This document shows positions 5,768 through 15,108 of a stretch of 23,318 bases of DNA, piece by piece. The notes beneath the pieces were generated by a model. That model saw nothing but the letters and a program-made list of their open reading frames with translations, had not been told where the DNA came from and did not search any database. Origin of the DNA: JAEXNA01 sp050486105 (lineage in GTDB: Bacteria; Vulcanimicrobiota; Xenobia; Xenobiales; JADMJV01). Within the stretch, counting starts at the first letter, position 1; every line of letters begins with the position of its first letter. Made by a program: the position numbers and the translations under genes. The stretch is from positions 1 through 23,318 of the forward strand of contig JBJHCR010000062.1 of assembly GCA_050486105.1 (NCBI GenBank), given 5' to 3'.

Positions 5768-6595
5768 ATGAATTTCGGTATGGAAATGGAGCCTACTGTA
5801 GAGAATTTGTCGGAAGCTTTTGGGTTTTTGGTTTCTCCGGCCTTTGAGAGGGCGATTCGAGCCGCCATGGCTCGCTCTCCCGATGAACCTCACCAAGGTC
5901 TGAAGAAGTTTGGACTTCACCTAGGAGGACCCCTCTATAGTTTCCTTGGGGGGTCTGCCCAGTCTCTGCGCACTCCGCAAATGCCTCCAGAGTTTTTCCC
6001 CTTTGCCGTGCGTCGAGGTGAAATCAACGTAGCCGTTGGGTTTTTGGTGGATGCGCCCTCATTGGAGGGAGAACCGAACACGCGATTTGCCACCTGTGTG
6101 CCCGAGCATCCCGAGCGCACCGGGGTAGTGGCCCGGAACGAGCAGGAGTTGTTCCGCTGGCTGGGTGCCCATCTCGACGATCTCGAAGGACTGGGCCTGC
6201 CTAAGGAGAGTCAAGTTTACCGTCCGGAGGAAGTGCAGGCCGAGCGGGACCAGTCGGTCTCGTACCGCACCGCCGACCGTCTTGGGGTGGTGACCGAGGA
6301 GGAGAACGCCCCTTTGTCGCTGCTGCACGAGTCCTTGCGCAGCCATCTTATCGAGAGTCGCAACCTGGAACGGGCCCAAGAAGAGGGTCGTGCCGCCCTG
6401 AAGGTTGGCGCCCCGGGCGCGGCTCTGGCTTTGGCTCGGGATATCACTTGGTGGTTGGGACACCGGGAGCATTGGTTCGAGTTGGCCATCGAATTGTACG
6501 TTGGCGCTTACACCAAGTTGGAGCGACCTCTGCTAACGCGCATCGCCCGCCGGGAGTGGGTGCGGTTTTACGGAGCTCGCTCGGGCGAGAGTTGA
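5768..6595 (+). CDS. Protein of unknown function with C-terminal helical part
   Basis: A soluble protein of up to 275 residues without signal peptide or membrane helix. The N-terminal half mixes helices and strands (FPFAVRRGEINVAVGFLVD, then FATCVPEHPERTGVVARNEQELFRWLGAHL). This layout faintly recalls SUKH/SMI1-KNR4-type domains, but no signature residue confirms it. Residues about 195-270 are helical and tandem (LERAQEEGRAALKVGAPGAA followed by ALARDITWWLG), perhaps a single TPR-like unit. The start is uncertain: ATG 5768 lies almost on the GGAGA, whereas ATG 5780 has it at a workable distance (about 12 bases) and would shorten the protein by four residues. It may be co-transcribed with dut and with the membrane protein that follows. 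Confidence 0.7.
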   Translation: MNFGMEMEPTVENLSEAFGFLVSPAFERAIRAAMARSPDEPHQGLKKFGLHLGGPLYSFLGGSAQSLRTPQMPPEFFPFAVRRGEINVAVGFLVDAPSLEGEPNTRFATCVPEHPERTGVVARNEQELFRWLGAHLDDLEGLGLPKESQVYRPEEVQAERDQSVSYRTADRLGVVTEEENAPLSLLHESLRSHLIESRNLERAQEEGRAALKVGAPGAALALARDITWWLGHREHWFELAIELYVGAYTKLERPLLTRIARREWVRFYGARSGES

Positions 6596-6650
6596 GGTTC
6601 GTCTGAGGTTCGGTGAGAGGTTTCCCCCTGCCTAAAGGGAACAGCCCGCT

Positions 6651-8111
6651 ATGACTGAGTATCTCACCTTATCAGCCTCCGTTCAGGGGCTGCTTTGCTC
6701 AGGGTTTGCCCTCTGCACCTTGGGAATGCTCTTGCTGAGCCTCCCCAACGCCCACCGCTTTTTTGCCACCGAACGCTCTAAGGGATATGCCGACGACGAG
6801 CCTTTTTTGAGTGCCCTCCTCAGCCCCTTCGGCAGAATGTTGGTCTTGCTTTCCTGGTTTGCTGCCGGCTGCTGGCTGTTAGCCGATCAGCACACCGTCC
6901 TAGCGGCCTTCGTCTGTCTCCTATGGAGCCGAGTGTTCTTCATTTCTTTGCGTTGGCGAAGCATCAGTCGGGGGATGGGTGCCCCGGGATTCATGCTGTA
7001 CTGGTTGGCTGCTCTGATCTTCTTCCTGGAGTGGACCAGGTTTTATGACCCTGCCGGTTGGTTGAGACCTCTGGTGATCTTGACCTTCAAGGTGGATTTC
7101 GCAGTCATCATGATTTGCGCCGGTCAGTACAAGCTCTTTGCTGGTTATCCTCAGAACAATGGCATGGAGCGCGGTATGGTGAACCCTTGGTGGGGGCGCC
7201 TATGGAAGTTTTATCGCAAGTTTCCTCCCCGTTCCGTGGTCTTTCGCTTCTTCAATCACTGTGCATACCTCACCGAGATCGTGGCCGGACTCTTGATGCT
7301 CTTCCCGCCCACGGCGGAGATCGGGGCTCTGGCTATGGCGGCCAGCTTCATCTTTATCTTCATCCACATCCGCTTGGGTTTTCTCTGCCACACGGTGATG
7401 GTATGCTGCTTTTTGTTCTGCGTTCCCGGGGGACTGGTGGACCGCTTTCTGCCACAAACCACCGAACTCACCGAAGTCTCGGCGGGAATCCTTCCTTTAG
7501 CTCTCAACTACGGGATGGCAGTCTTCTTAATCTGCTACCTGGTCTTGCTACCCTTCATGAAGGCGGGGCAGTACTACAACTTCTACGCCAAGAAGAAGCT
7601 TCCTCAAGCTTGGCAAAGTTTCCAGGACCGCTGGACCAACCTCATGGGGATCATCATTTGGCGAGTCTTCACCATCGACAACACCAACTTCTACGTGCAC
7701 GCGTACTTTGAAAATCGCGAGACCGGAGAACGGAAACTCTACTCCAAACCCGGGGAGTACGATCTCGCCTCGGGTCTCCGGTACATTCACGTTTGCGAAT
7801 TCGTCTGCTTCGTCTCCATCTTCACCACGGTCAAGTACTTCCCCAGCAATTCTCCCCTCTTTCAGAAAAAGCTGTGGCGCTACGCCAAAACTATTCCGTG
7901 CCCCCCTGACTCGGTCTTGGTTTTTCAATGGGTAGACATCAAAAAGCACGACGATCACTTCGAAGACGTGCCCAGCAGAGAGTTCCGTTGCGATCTGCGA
8001 GCCGAGGAGATCACCGTAGTCGATCTCGAAGACGGAAGCTCCGTCACCGACAACCTGAGATACAGCGACCTTCACGAGGGCTCGACGGTGGGTTCCTACG
8101 CGCCTAAGTGA
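6651..8111 (+). CDS. Polytopic membrane protein, HTTM/VKGC-like
   Basis: The 486-residue protein has about eight or nine hydrophobic segments in its first 310 residues (for example 13-31, 63-80, 82-98, 112-129, 143-157, 215-231, 236-272, 285-303). A soluble C-terminal domain of about 170 residues follows. The segment ICAGQYKLFAGY, then GMERGMVNPWWG and a string of helices, resembles the HTTM / vitamin K-dependent carboxylase-like membrane fold, but the catalytic residues of true gamma-carboxylases cannot be verified. The C-terminal part is strand-rich and charged (VLVFQWVDIKKHDDHFEDV). Function is unknown. Its last eight bases overlap the end of the convergent response-regulator gene. Confidence 0.75.
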   Translation: MTEYLTLSASVQGLLCSGFALCTLGMLLLSLPNAHRFFATERSKGYADDEPFLSALLSPFGRMLVLLSWFAAGCWLLADQHTVLAAFVCLLWSRVFFISLRWRSISRGMGAPGFMLYWLAALIFFLEWTRFYDPAGWLRPLVILTFKVDFAVIMICAGQYKLFAGYPQNNGMERGMVNPWWGRLWKFYRKFPPRSVVFRFFNHCAYLTEIVAGLLMLFPPTAEIGALAMAASFIFIFIHIRLGFLCHTVMVCCFLFCVPGGLVDRFLPQTTELTEVSAGILPLALNYGMAVFLICYLVLLPFMKAGQYYNFYAKKKLPQAWQSFQDRWTNLMGIIIWRVFTIDNTNFYVHAYFENRETGERKLYSKPGEYDLASGLRYIHVCEFVCFVSIFTTVKYFPSNSPLFQKKLWRYAKTIPCPPDSVLVFQWVDIKKHDDHFEDVPSREFRCDLRAEEITVVDLEDGSSVTDNLRYSDLHEGSTVGSYAPK

Positions 8112-8520
8112 GCCCTAAGTGAGTAGCGATAGGGAGACGGTGAATGAGGTCTCTCAAGGCTTCCACAGTGGCTGGCTTTGGGAGGAAACCATGGAAGAGT
8201 GCCAGACTTGAGTCTCCGAGATCCTCGACAGCCTGACCCGTGTGGGCTACCAATGTGCAACGTCTGAGGAGGGGATTGAGGCGGATTTCGCGGGCCAGAA
8301 TCTCACCCTTCATGTCGGGGAGACCTAGGTCCAAGAGGATCAGATCCGGAATGGACTCCGAGTCCATTCGAGCCAATAGGGACCGGCCCGAGGCCCCGTC
8401 ACTGACCACTTGGACTAGGCAACCCAGAGATTCTAGGGTTCGGGCGAGGGTCCGATGGACAATCGGGTTATCTTCCACCAACAGGACCCGGATTTGAGAG
8501 GTCGGGCGCTCGAAGTTCAC
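8104..8520 (-). CDS. Single-domain response regulator (receiver only)
   Basis: A CheY-like receiver with no output domain. Using GTG at 8520, which overlaps the upstream gene's TGA (GTGA), gives 138 residues beginning NFERPTSQIRVLLVEDN. The acidic pair is Glu16-Asp17, the phospho-acceptor is Asp64 in LILLDLGLPD, the switch Thr is Thr94 in VAHTG, and the conserved Lys is Lys115 in FLPKPA. These are all the residues needed for phosphorylation. A longer start inside the preceding gene is possible but would add an unlikely Arg/Gly-rich leader. It is the last gene of the SUF operon, and no histidine kinase is nearby. It may act by protein-protein contact, perhaps linking iron-sulfur assembly to a signalling pathway (inference). 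Its tail overlaps the convergent membrane-protein gene. Confidence 0.9.
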   Translation of the reverse strand: MNFERPTSQIRVLLVEDNPIVHRTLARTLESLGCLVQVVSDGASGRSLLARMDSESIPDLILLDLGLPDMKGEILAREIRLNPLLRRCTLVAHTGQAVEDLGDSSLALFHGFLPKPATVEALRDLIHRLPIATHLGLT

Positions 8521-8912
8521 CAGATACCTAGGAACATCTGCGCCTCCTCGGAGGCATGGACGCTGGGGTCCCAACGAGGCTTCCAGACTAGATTGACCTC
8601 GCAGTCTTCGACCCCCTCCATACGCTTCACCGTCAACCAGACAGCGCTCTTGAGCTCGGGTCCCACAGGGCAGCCGGGAGAAGTCAAAGTCATGTTGACG
8701 GTGACATTCTTGGTGTCTTCATCGGGGAGTACGTCGTAGATCAAACCGAGATCTTCAATGTTGATTCCGATCTCAGGGTCGATGATGTCCTTGAGAGCTT
8801 CCCTGATGGTTTTCTCGTCAGGCATACTGCCTGTGCTGCTGCTCTCGGTTTGGACTTGGCCCTCAGCGGAGGTCGGTTCGGTGGTGGTTTCGGGGGCGGT
8901 GGTGTCTGACAT
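8517..8912 (-). CDS. sufT: SufT-like MIP18/DUF59 iron-sulfur assembly factor
   Basis: The 131-residue protein contains a DUF59 (MIP18/PaaD-like) domain from about residue 30: MPDEKTIREALKDIIDPEIG, then NIEDLGLIYDV, the strand VTVNMTLTSPGCP with the conserved Cys81, and a C-terminal VNLVWKPRWDPS segment with a Trp/aromatic end (MFLGIW). Proteins of this group act as iron-sulfur maturation or carrier factors and are often encoded with SUF genes. Residues 1-29 are a Thr/Ser/Glu-rich, probably disordered tail; Met30 could be the ancestral start. It follows sufU by 33 bases and is coupled to the response regulator by a four-base overlap. Confidence 0.87.
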   Translation of the reverse strand: MSDTTAPETTTEPTSAEGQVQTESSSTGSMPDEKTIREALKDIIDPEIGINIEDLGLIYDVLPDEDTKNVTVNMTLTSPGCPVGPELKSAVWLTVKRMEGVEDCEVNLVWKPRWDPSVHASEEAQMFLGIW

Positions 8913-8945
8913 AGGTGCGGTTCTCCTTGGTTAATTATCTGATCT

Positions 8946-9392
8946 TTAATTGGGGCACGGAGCTTTGATGGCGCCACGGAAAGTTTCCCAGGCTAGGAGG
9001 GCGCATTTCAAGCGCACCGGGTAGTGACGCACGCCCCCTAGGGCTTCTAAGTCTTGGAGGTCTACGCGGCTCTCGGTGGCCTCGCGGTCGGTCATCCATT
9101 CTTTGAAGGCCTGTTGAAAATCCTTGGCATCTTCGACGGTCATACCCCGCAAAAGTTGGGTGAGCATGGAAGCCGAAGCCAGGCAGATGGAGCAGCCAAC
9201 CCCTTCAAACGAGGCCTCTACAATACGATCGTCAGCAACCTTGAGGAAAAGTTCGACTTCATCTCCACACGAGGGGTTGAAGCCCTCGTCATGGTGGGTC
9301 GCTCCAGTCAGCCTCCCTTTGTAGGGAGGGTGAGCGTAATGTTCGAGAATGACAGCCTTGTAGAGATCGTCGTCGGTGGCCAGATCCATCAT
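8946..9392 (-). CDS. sufU: SufU sulfur-transfer protein / Fe-S assembly protein
   Basis: The 148 residues include all expected ligand positions: Cys42 and Asp44 in NPSCGDEVEL, Cys67 in GVGCSICLASASML, and Cys130 in VRLKCALLAWE. SufU binds zinc and takes the persulfide from SufS. The insertion between the second and third ligands that separates SufU from IscU is present (about residues 84-118). Two further Cys residues (Cys70 and Cys146) are not usual ligands. Its ATG overlaps the end of sufS by four bases (ATGA), so the two partners are translationally coupled. Confidence 0.95.
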   Translation of the reverse strand: MMDLATDDDLYKAVILEHYAHPPYKGRLTGATHHDEGFNPSCGDEVELFLKVADDRIVEASFEGVGCSICLASASMLTQLLRGMTVEDAKDFQQAFKEWMTDREATESRVDLQDLEALGGVRHYPVRLKCALLAWETFRGAIKAPCPN

Positions 9393-10612
9393 CGGACTCC
9401 TTTGAACACTGCTGCGGCCTTACCCAGGGCTTCCACCAGGGCATCCACATCAGACTTGCGATTGTAGAGATAGAACGAGGCCCGGGTTGTTCCCTGCCGA
9501 CCCCAGACCTGCATCAGCGGTTGGCAGCAGTGATGCCCTGCCCTGATGCAAACTCCCTCTCGACCAAGGATGGTGGCCAGATCATGGGGATGAATGCCGC
9601 GAAAATCGAAGCTCAAAACCCCGGAGCGCTCCTGGGCCGTAGCCGGGCCAAAAATTTTCAGGCCGTCCAATTCGCTCAGCCGGTCTAAGGCGTAGGAGGT
9701 GAGCTCAAGCTCGTGCTGTCGGACTCTCTCCATGCCCAAACCTTCTAGGTACTCGATGGCGGCGCCCAAGCCGTGGACCCCGGAAATATTGGGAGTGCCT
9801 CCTTCAAATTTCTGAGGTAGGTCTGCCCAGCGCACCTTATCTTGGCGAACACTGAGGATCATACTGCCGCCGAAGCGCCAAGGTGGCATCTCTTCGAGCA
9901 ACTCTTCCCGGGCCCAAACCACTCCCACGCCGGTGGGTCCGAGCATCTTATGCGCCGAGAAGGCCAGGAAGTCGGCCCCGAGTTCCAAGACTCGGCAGGG
10001 CAGATGGGGAACCCCTTGAGCTCCATCGAGGACCACTGTGGTGCCCACGCTTCTGAACTGCGGGATAACCGTTTCCACCGGATTGATAGCTCCGGTGACG
10101 TTGGACACCCAAGTGAGGGCCAGCAGCTTGGGTTCGACGGCCAACAACTCGGGAAGCTGAGAAAGATCCAAAAGACCGTTCTGGTCCACTCTCCACCATA
10201 AGAGTTCGGCCCCTTGACGCTCGGCCAGTTGAGTCCATGGCAACAGGTTGGAGTGGTGCTCCATTTGGGTGACGACCAAGCGATCGCCGGGCTTGAGGTT
10301 GCTCTCACCCCAGCTCTGGGCGATAAGGTTGAGGCCGTCGGTGGTGCCTCCTACAAAGAGGCACTCGCGCTCGGATTTCGCCCCAATGAAGTGGGCCAAG
10401 CGTGTCCTTGTTTCTTCGTAGCGATCGGTGGCTCGGGCCGACCATTCGTACACTCCTCGATGGACGTTGCTGGCACCCAAGGAATAGTGCTCGCTCATGG
10501 CCTGGCAGACGGGGCGCGGCATCTGGGAAGTGGCGGCGCTGTCCAAATAGACGATCCCCTTCAAAAAGGGAAAGTCGCGCTCGATGAGACTGTCGAAGGT
10601 GGCGGTCTGCAC
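9389..10612 (-). CDS. sufS: Cysteine desulfurase SufS
   Basis: A PLP-dependent enzyme that takes sulfur from cysteine to give alanine and a protein persulfide for cluster assembly. The 407 residues contain VYLDSAATSQMPRPV at the N-terminus, His119 in QMEHHSN for cofactor stacking, Asp196 in VLDGAQG, the PLP Schiff-base Lys222 in FSAHKMLGPTG, and the persulfide Cys362 in RAGHHCCQPLM. The usual sequence is HHCAQPLM; here a second Cys363 follows the catalytic one. The gene lies six bases after the Rieske gene and overlaps sufU. It is intact and of normal length. Confidence 0.96.
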   Translation of the reverse strand: MQTATFDSLIERDFPFLKGIVYLDSAATSQMPRPVCQAMSEHYSLGASNVHRGVYEWSARATDRYEETRTRLAHFIGAKSERECLFVGGTTDGLNLIAQSWGESNLKPGDRLVVTQMEHHSNLLPWTQLAERQGAELLWWRVDQNGLLDLSQLPELLAVEPKLLALTWVSNVTGAINPVETVIPQFRSVGTTVVLDGAQGVPHLPCRVLELGADFLAFSAHKMLGPTGVGVVWAREELLEEMPPWRFGGSMILSVRQDKVRWADLPQKFEGGTPNISGVHGLGAAIEYLEGLGMERVRQHELELTSYALDRLSELDGLKIFGPATAQERSGVLSFDFRGIHPHDLATILGREGVCIRAGHHCCQPLMQVWGRQGTTRASFYLYNRKSDVDALVEALGKAAAVFKGVR

Positions 10613-10618
10613 GGCTTT

Positions 10619-10924
10619 CTAGTTTCCCAGCTCCACGTACACCTCACCGTGCCTGACTTTGACTTCGAAGGTGTCGATGGGAAAGATCGCTGGAGGGGCG
10701 GTGACGGTGCCGTCTCTGATGTCGAAGCGGGCGCCGTGTCGAGGGCAAACGATCTCACAGCCTTCGAGTTCCCCGCTGCCCAATTCTTCGTCGTCGTGGC
10801 TGCAGCGATCTTCGAGGGCGAAAAAATCGTCGCCCAGGCGGCAAATAACGATGGGAAAACCATCAACCTCTATGGCGGTGGCTTTCCCCTCTGGGAAATT
10901 TTCACGTTTTCCGATCTTCTTCAT
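10619..10924 (-). CDS. Rieske [2Fe-2S] ferredoxin
   Basis: Starting at ATG 10924, with GGGGA five bases upstream, the protein has 101 residues and is cytoplasmic. The cluster ligands are Cys41 and His43 in RCSHDDEELG and Cys60 and His63 in VCPRHGARFD, the pattern of soluble Rieske ferredoxins related to dioxygenase components or NirD. A longer frame begins at 10990, but it starts inside a hairpin and adds an Arg-rich leader, so it is unlikely. A Rieske protein inside a SUF operon is seen in some bacteria, where an electron-transfer role in cluster assembly is assumed. Here it lies between sufD and sufS. Confidence 0.92.
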   Translation of the reverse strand: MKKIGKRENFPEGKATAIEVDGFPIVICRLGDDFFALEDRCSHDDEELGSGELEGCEIVCPRHGARFDIRDGTVTAPPAIFPIDTFEVKVRHGEVYVELGN

Positions 10925-10949
10925 ATTTCCCCGCAGAGACAAAATTAGG

Positions 10950-10997
10950 TTTCGGGGTGGGCGTCGGGAGGTTGCTCGGTCAACACCCACCCCAAAA
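10950..10997 (-). promoter_or_regulatory. Strong hairpin between sufD and the Rieske gene
   Basis: In the transcript, bases 10997-10983 pair with 10964-10950 over 15 positions (UUUUGGGGUGGGUGU with ACGCCCACCCCGAAA), with two G-U pairs and an 18-base loop. It starts just after the sufD stop and ends about 25 bases before the Rieske start. It could be a processing or stabilising element, or a partial terminator that lowers expression of the downstream half of the operon. No strong U-run follows, so full termination is unlikely. Confidence 0.55.
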
Positions 10998-11004
10998 TAG
11001 GGCT

Positions 11005-12254
11005 TCAGCTTCCTAAGATTTCGTCCATCTTCATGGCGATGAGATCCATCAGATGCTCCACCAAATGCTCTTCTTCGATGCGATTGACGACCTCTTGGAA
11101 AAAACCTCTCACCAAGAGTCGCTTAGCCTCAGCCTCGTTCAAGCCTCGGCTGCGACAATAGAAGTACTGCCCTTCATCAAAGGTGGTGAAGGTCGCGCCG
11201 TGAGTGCAACGCACGTCGTTGGCCTCGATCTCGAGCTTGGGCATGGAGTCGGCTCGGGCGGTGCTGGACAACAGCAAATTGCGGTTCTGTTGGTAGCCAT
11301 CGATCTTCTGAGAGCCCGGTTCACAGAGCACGTTTCCGCTGAAGATCGAGCGGGCTTTGTCGGCCAGGGCGATATGCACCAGCACGTCGCTGATGTTGTC
11401 GCCCTTGCGATGGTTCTGGGTGACATCGAGGTCGAAGTGCTGCTTATCGGCGCCCATAACCAAGCCCAAAACTTCGGATTTGCAGTTGACGCCCTCCAGG
11501 TCGCTGGTGCCGAAGAGCTTGGTGATCTTGCCACCGAGGCCGATGTAGAGGATCTCCAGGTGGGAATCCTTCTCCAGGCGGGCTCGGAAGGTCGGCACTG
11601 AGGTGGTGTTGGGTCCCCACTGCTGCACCAAGACGTACTTGAGCCGGGCTCCTTCCTCCACCACGATGTCCACCAGGGGAGCCGCCAAGAGTTCCTCCTG
11701 GTCCGAGGTAAAGGTTTCGATCATGGTGCTCTTGGAGAATTTGCCGCAATGAACTGCCGTTCGGGGCAAAGCCAGATTGTTGGTCCCACCTTGGAAGTGG
11801 TGAGAGGCCTTGAGGGTCTGCTCACCGGTGCTGCTGTCGGCATTCACCAGCATCAGAGTGCCACCGCGCCAAAATGCTTCATTGAGGGCGGAAAAGCTAG
11901 TTTCGTCGTCTCGGCGAATGCGGTCGAGGGTCTTGAGGACCTCCTCGGATAGGAAGGCATCCAAGGAACCGAAGGTCACTCCCTTGGGAGCTTCCCCCTC
12001 GAGCAGCAGTCCAAATTCGGACTGGGGTGCGACCAACTCTTTGCCCTCCAGAGAGACCCATTTGGGACTGGTTCGACGCCAGGCTTCATCGGTTCGCTCT
12101 GGGAACTTGATGCCACGAAAGCGTTCCAGGGCTTGCTCTCGATGGGTCTTGAGCCAAGCAGCGGACTTTTCGCTCAGACTGCTGAGACCCTCAGGGCTAA
12201 TGCTGTATCTATGTGTCATTGTTGCTGTCATAGTCTTTTTCCCTCCGGCACTCA

Positions 12255-12255
<1 letters not shown>
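11005..12255 (-). CDS. sufD: SufD, component of the SufBCD Fe-S scaffold
   Basis: SufD pairs with SufB, and the SufBCD complex builds Fe-S clusters. The protein of about 416 residues shows FPERTDEAWRRTSP near the N-terminus, a long beta-helical core (KYVLVQQWGPNTTSV, HFDLDVTQNHRKGDNISDV) and the typical SufB/SufD C-terminus KLEIEANDVRCTHGATFTTF followed by YFYCRSRGLNEAEAKRLL. ATG 12255 overlaps the sufB stop (ATGA). A second ATG at 12231 has GGAGGG nine bases upstream and may be the true start (408 residues). Both fit translational coupling to sufB. Confidence 0.95.
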
Positions 12256-13664
<1,409 letters not shown>

Positions 13665-13681
13665 AGTTGAGAGTCCTTTCC

Positions 13682-14461
13682 TTAGACGCCGGCGGGCTCT
13701 GGAGTGAGTCCGTGAGCCTTCTGCAGTTCGTCGTAGCCCTGGTCTTCGAGTTGGAGCGCCACTTCAGGCCCCCCGGTCTGCACGATGCGACCGTCCACTA
13801 GGACGTGAACATAGTGGGGCTTGATGTGGTTCAATAGGCGTTGGTAGTGGGTGATCACCAGGCAGCCCATCTCGGGGTTCATCTGCCTATTGACTCCATC
13901 GGCCACGATCTTCAGGGCGTCGATGTCGAGGCCGGAGTCGGTCTCGTCTAAAAGTGCGAGTTTCGGCTTCAGTAGAGCCATCTGCAGAATCTCGCAGCGC
14001 TTCTTTTCTCCGCCGGAGAACCCGTCGTTGACGTAGCGCTTGGCGAACTCTCGGTTGATACCGAGTTCATCCATGGTGGCCATCAGTTCTTTGCGGAAGG
14101 GCAGAAGCTTGACTTCATCGGCTCCTCGGATGGCTTTCACTGAAGCCAGGAGAAAGTTGCCCAAGGACACTCCGGGGATGGAGGTAGGGTATTGGAAGGC
14201 CAGAAAAATGCCAAGTTTGGCCCTCTCGTCAGCCTCGAGTTCGGAGATGTCGGTTCCTTCGAAGAGGATCTCACCTTCGGTGACCTCGTAGGCCGGGTGA
14301 CCGGACAGAACGTAGGACAGGGTGGACTTGCCCGAGCCGTTGGGACCCATGAGGGCGTGCACCTCTCCCTTGTTGATAGTGAGGTCGAGGCCTCTCAGGA
14401 TGGGTTGGCCATCGATCTCTGCGTGGAGATTTTTGATCTCGATTAATGGGGCGTTAGCCAT
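13682..14461 (-). CDS. sufC: SufC ATPase of SufBCD
   Basis: An ABC-type cytoplasmic ATPase that powers the SufBCD scaffold. Among its 259 residues are Walker A GPNGSGKST (39-47), the Q-loop AFQYPTSIPGV (89-99), the signature FSGGEKKRCE (148-157), Walker B LALLDETDSGLD (168-179) and the switch His in LVITHYQRLL. The segment NDGFSGGEKKR is characteristic of SufC rather than of a transporter. A GAGG sequence lies eight bases before the ATG. It follows the Rrf2 regulator by 18 bases. Confidence 0.97.
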   Translation of the reverse strand: MANAPLIEIKNLHAEIDGQPILRGLDLTINKGEVHALMGPNGSGKSTLSYVLSGHPAYEVTEGEILFEGTDISELEADERAKLGIFLAFQYPTSIPGVSLGNFLLASVKAIRGADEVKLLPFRKELMATMDELGINREFAKRYVNDGFSGGEKKRCEILQMALLKPKLALLDETDSGLDIDALKIVADGVNRQMNPEMGCLVITHYQRLLNHIKPHYVHVLVDGRIVQTGGPEVALQLEDQGYDELQKAHGLTPEPAGV

Positions 14462-14479
14462 AGTCTTACCTCTTCTTTT

Positions 14480-15004
14480 TTAAGTTGACGTCGATATGCT
14501 TGGGATCGACTGGCTTTGAGTCTGTTCCCATGCTTCTCCGTCTCCTATTACTTTCAAACTCTTGGGGGTCTCGGATGTTGCCATGGACGAGTGCTCGGAC
14601 TTCAGCAGGATGTCGGATAAGGTGGTGCCCTCAAGCACACTCATTAGAGAATTTTCGAGTTCAAAGCACAACTGCCGACAGGCACAATCAGAGTCGGTTC
14701 GGCAATTGTCGGACTGCAGTTCCGGCACGGAACACAGCAGCGGAGGGAGACTCCCCTCCAGGACCGTCACCAAATCGGCTATGGTGATCTCGGCTGGACT
14801 GCGCAATAGGGCGTAGCCTCCTCGAGCACCTCGCGTGGATTCCACTAAGCCGCCCTGTCTCAGGCTCACCAGGATCTGCTCAAGATAACGCCGAGGAATA
14901 CCCTCGCGATCGGCGATCTCGGTGCTGGAAAGTTTTCCGTCAGCCGTGGCCAAGGCCAGGCAGGCGCGCAATCCGTAGCTCGTTTTTGTAGATAATTTTA
15001 ACAT
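14480..15004 (-). CDS. Rrf2-family transcriptional regulator of the suf operon
   Basis: From ATG 15004, with GGAG eight bases upstream, the protein has 174 residues. It begins LKLSTKTSYGLRACLALA, the usual Rrf2 start, followed by a winged helix (STEIADREGIPRRYLEQIL as recognition region, GGLVESTRGARGGYALLRSP as wing). Five cysteines lie in a cluster (91, 101, 107, 109, 113: LCSVPELQSDNCRTDSDCACRQLC), more than the three of IscR, so an Fe-S cluster sensor is likely. The C-terminal 30 residues are polar. As the first gene of the operon, it probably senses cluster status and represses its own promoter, like IscR/SufR-type systems (inference from family). An upstream frame to 15046 covers the promoter and is not the true start. 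Confidence 0.92.
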   Translation of the reverse strand: MLKLSTKTSYGLRACLALATADGKLSSTEIADREGIPRRYLEQILVSLRQGGLVESTRGARGGYALLRSPAEITIADLVTVLEGSLPPLLCSVPELQSDNCRTDSDCACRQLCFELENSLMSVLEGTTLSDILLKSEHSSMATSETPKSLKVIGDGEAWEQTQSQSIPSISTST

Positions 15005-15017
15005 CGTGACCGCTCCG

Positions 15018-15046
15018 AAGTTATCAATTCCTACCTTTTTTGTCAA
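15018..15046 (-). promoter_or_regulatory. Probable promoter of the rrf2-suf operon
   Basis: A perfect -35 box TTGACA lies at 15046-15041. After 17 bases comes a weak -10 candidate TAACTT (15023-15018), or GATAAC two bases earlier. The boxes also contain a direct repeat, TTGACAA and TTGATAA, 19 bases apart, about two helical turns. The repeat overlaps the polymerase site and could be a regulator binding site. Confidence 0.5.
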
Positions 15047-15108
15047 GATTAAGGTGTGTCGAAAGCTTAGAATACCCAGCGGTCAAAGGGAAGGTTTGGA
15101 ACCAGGGA

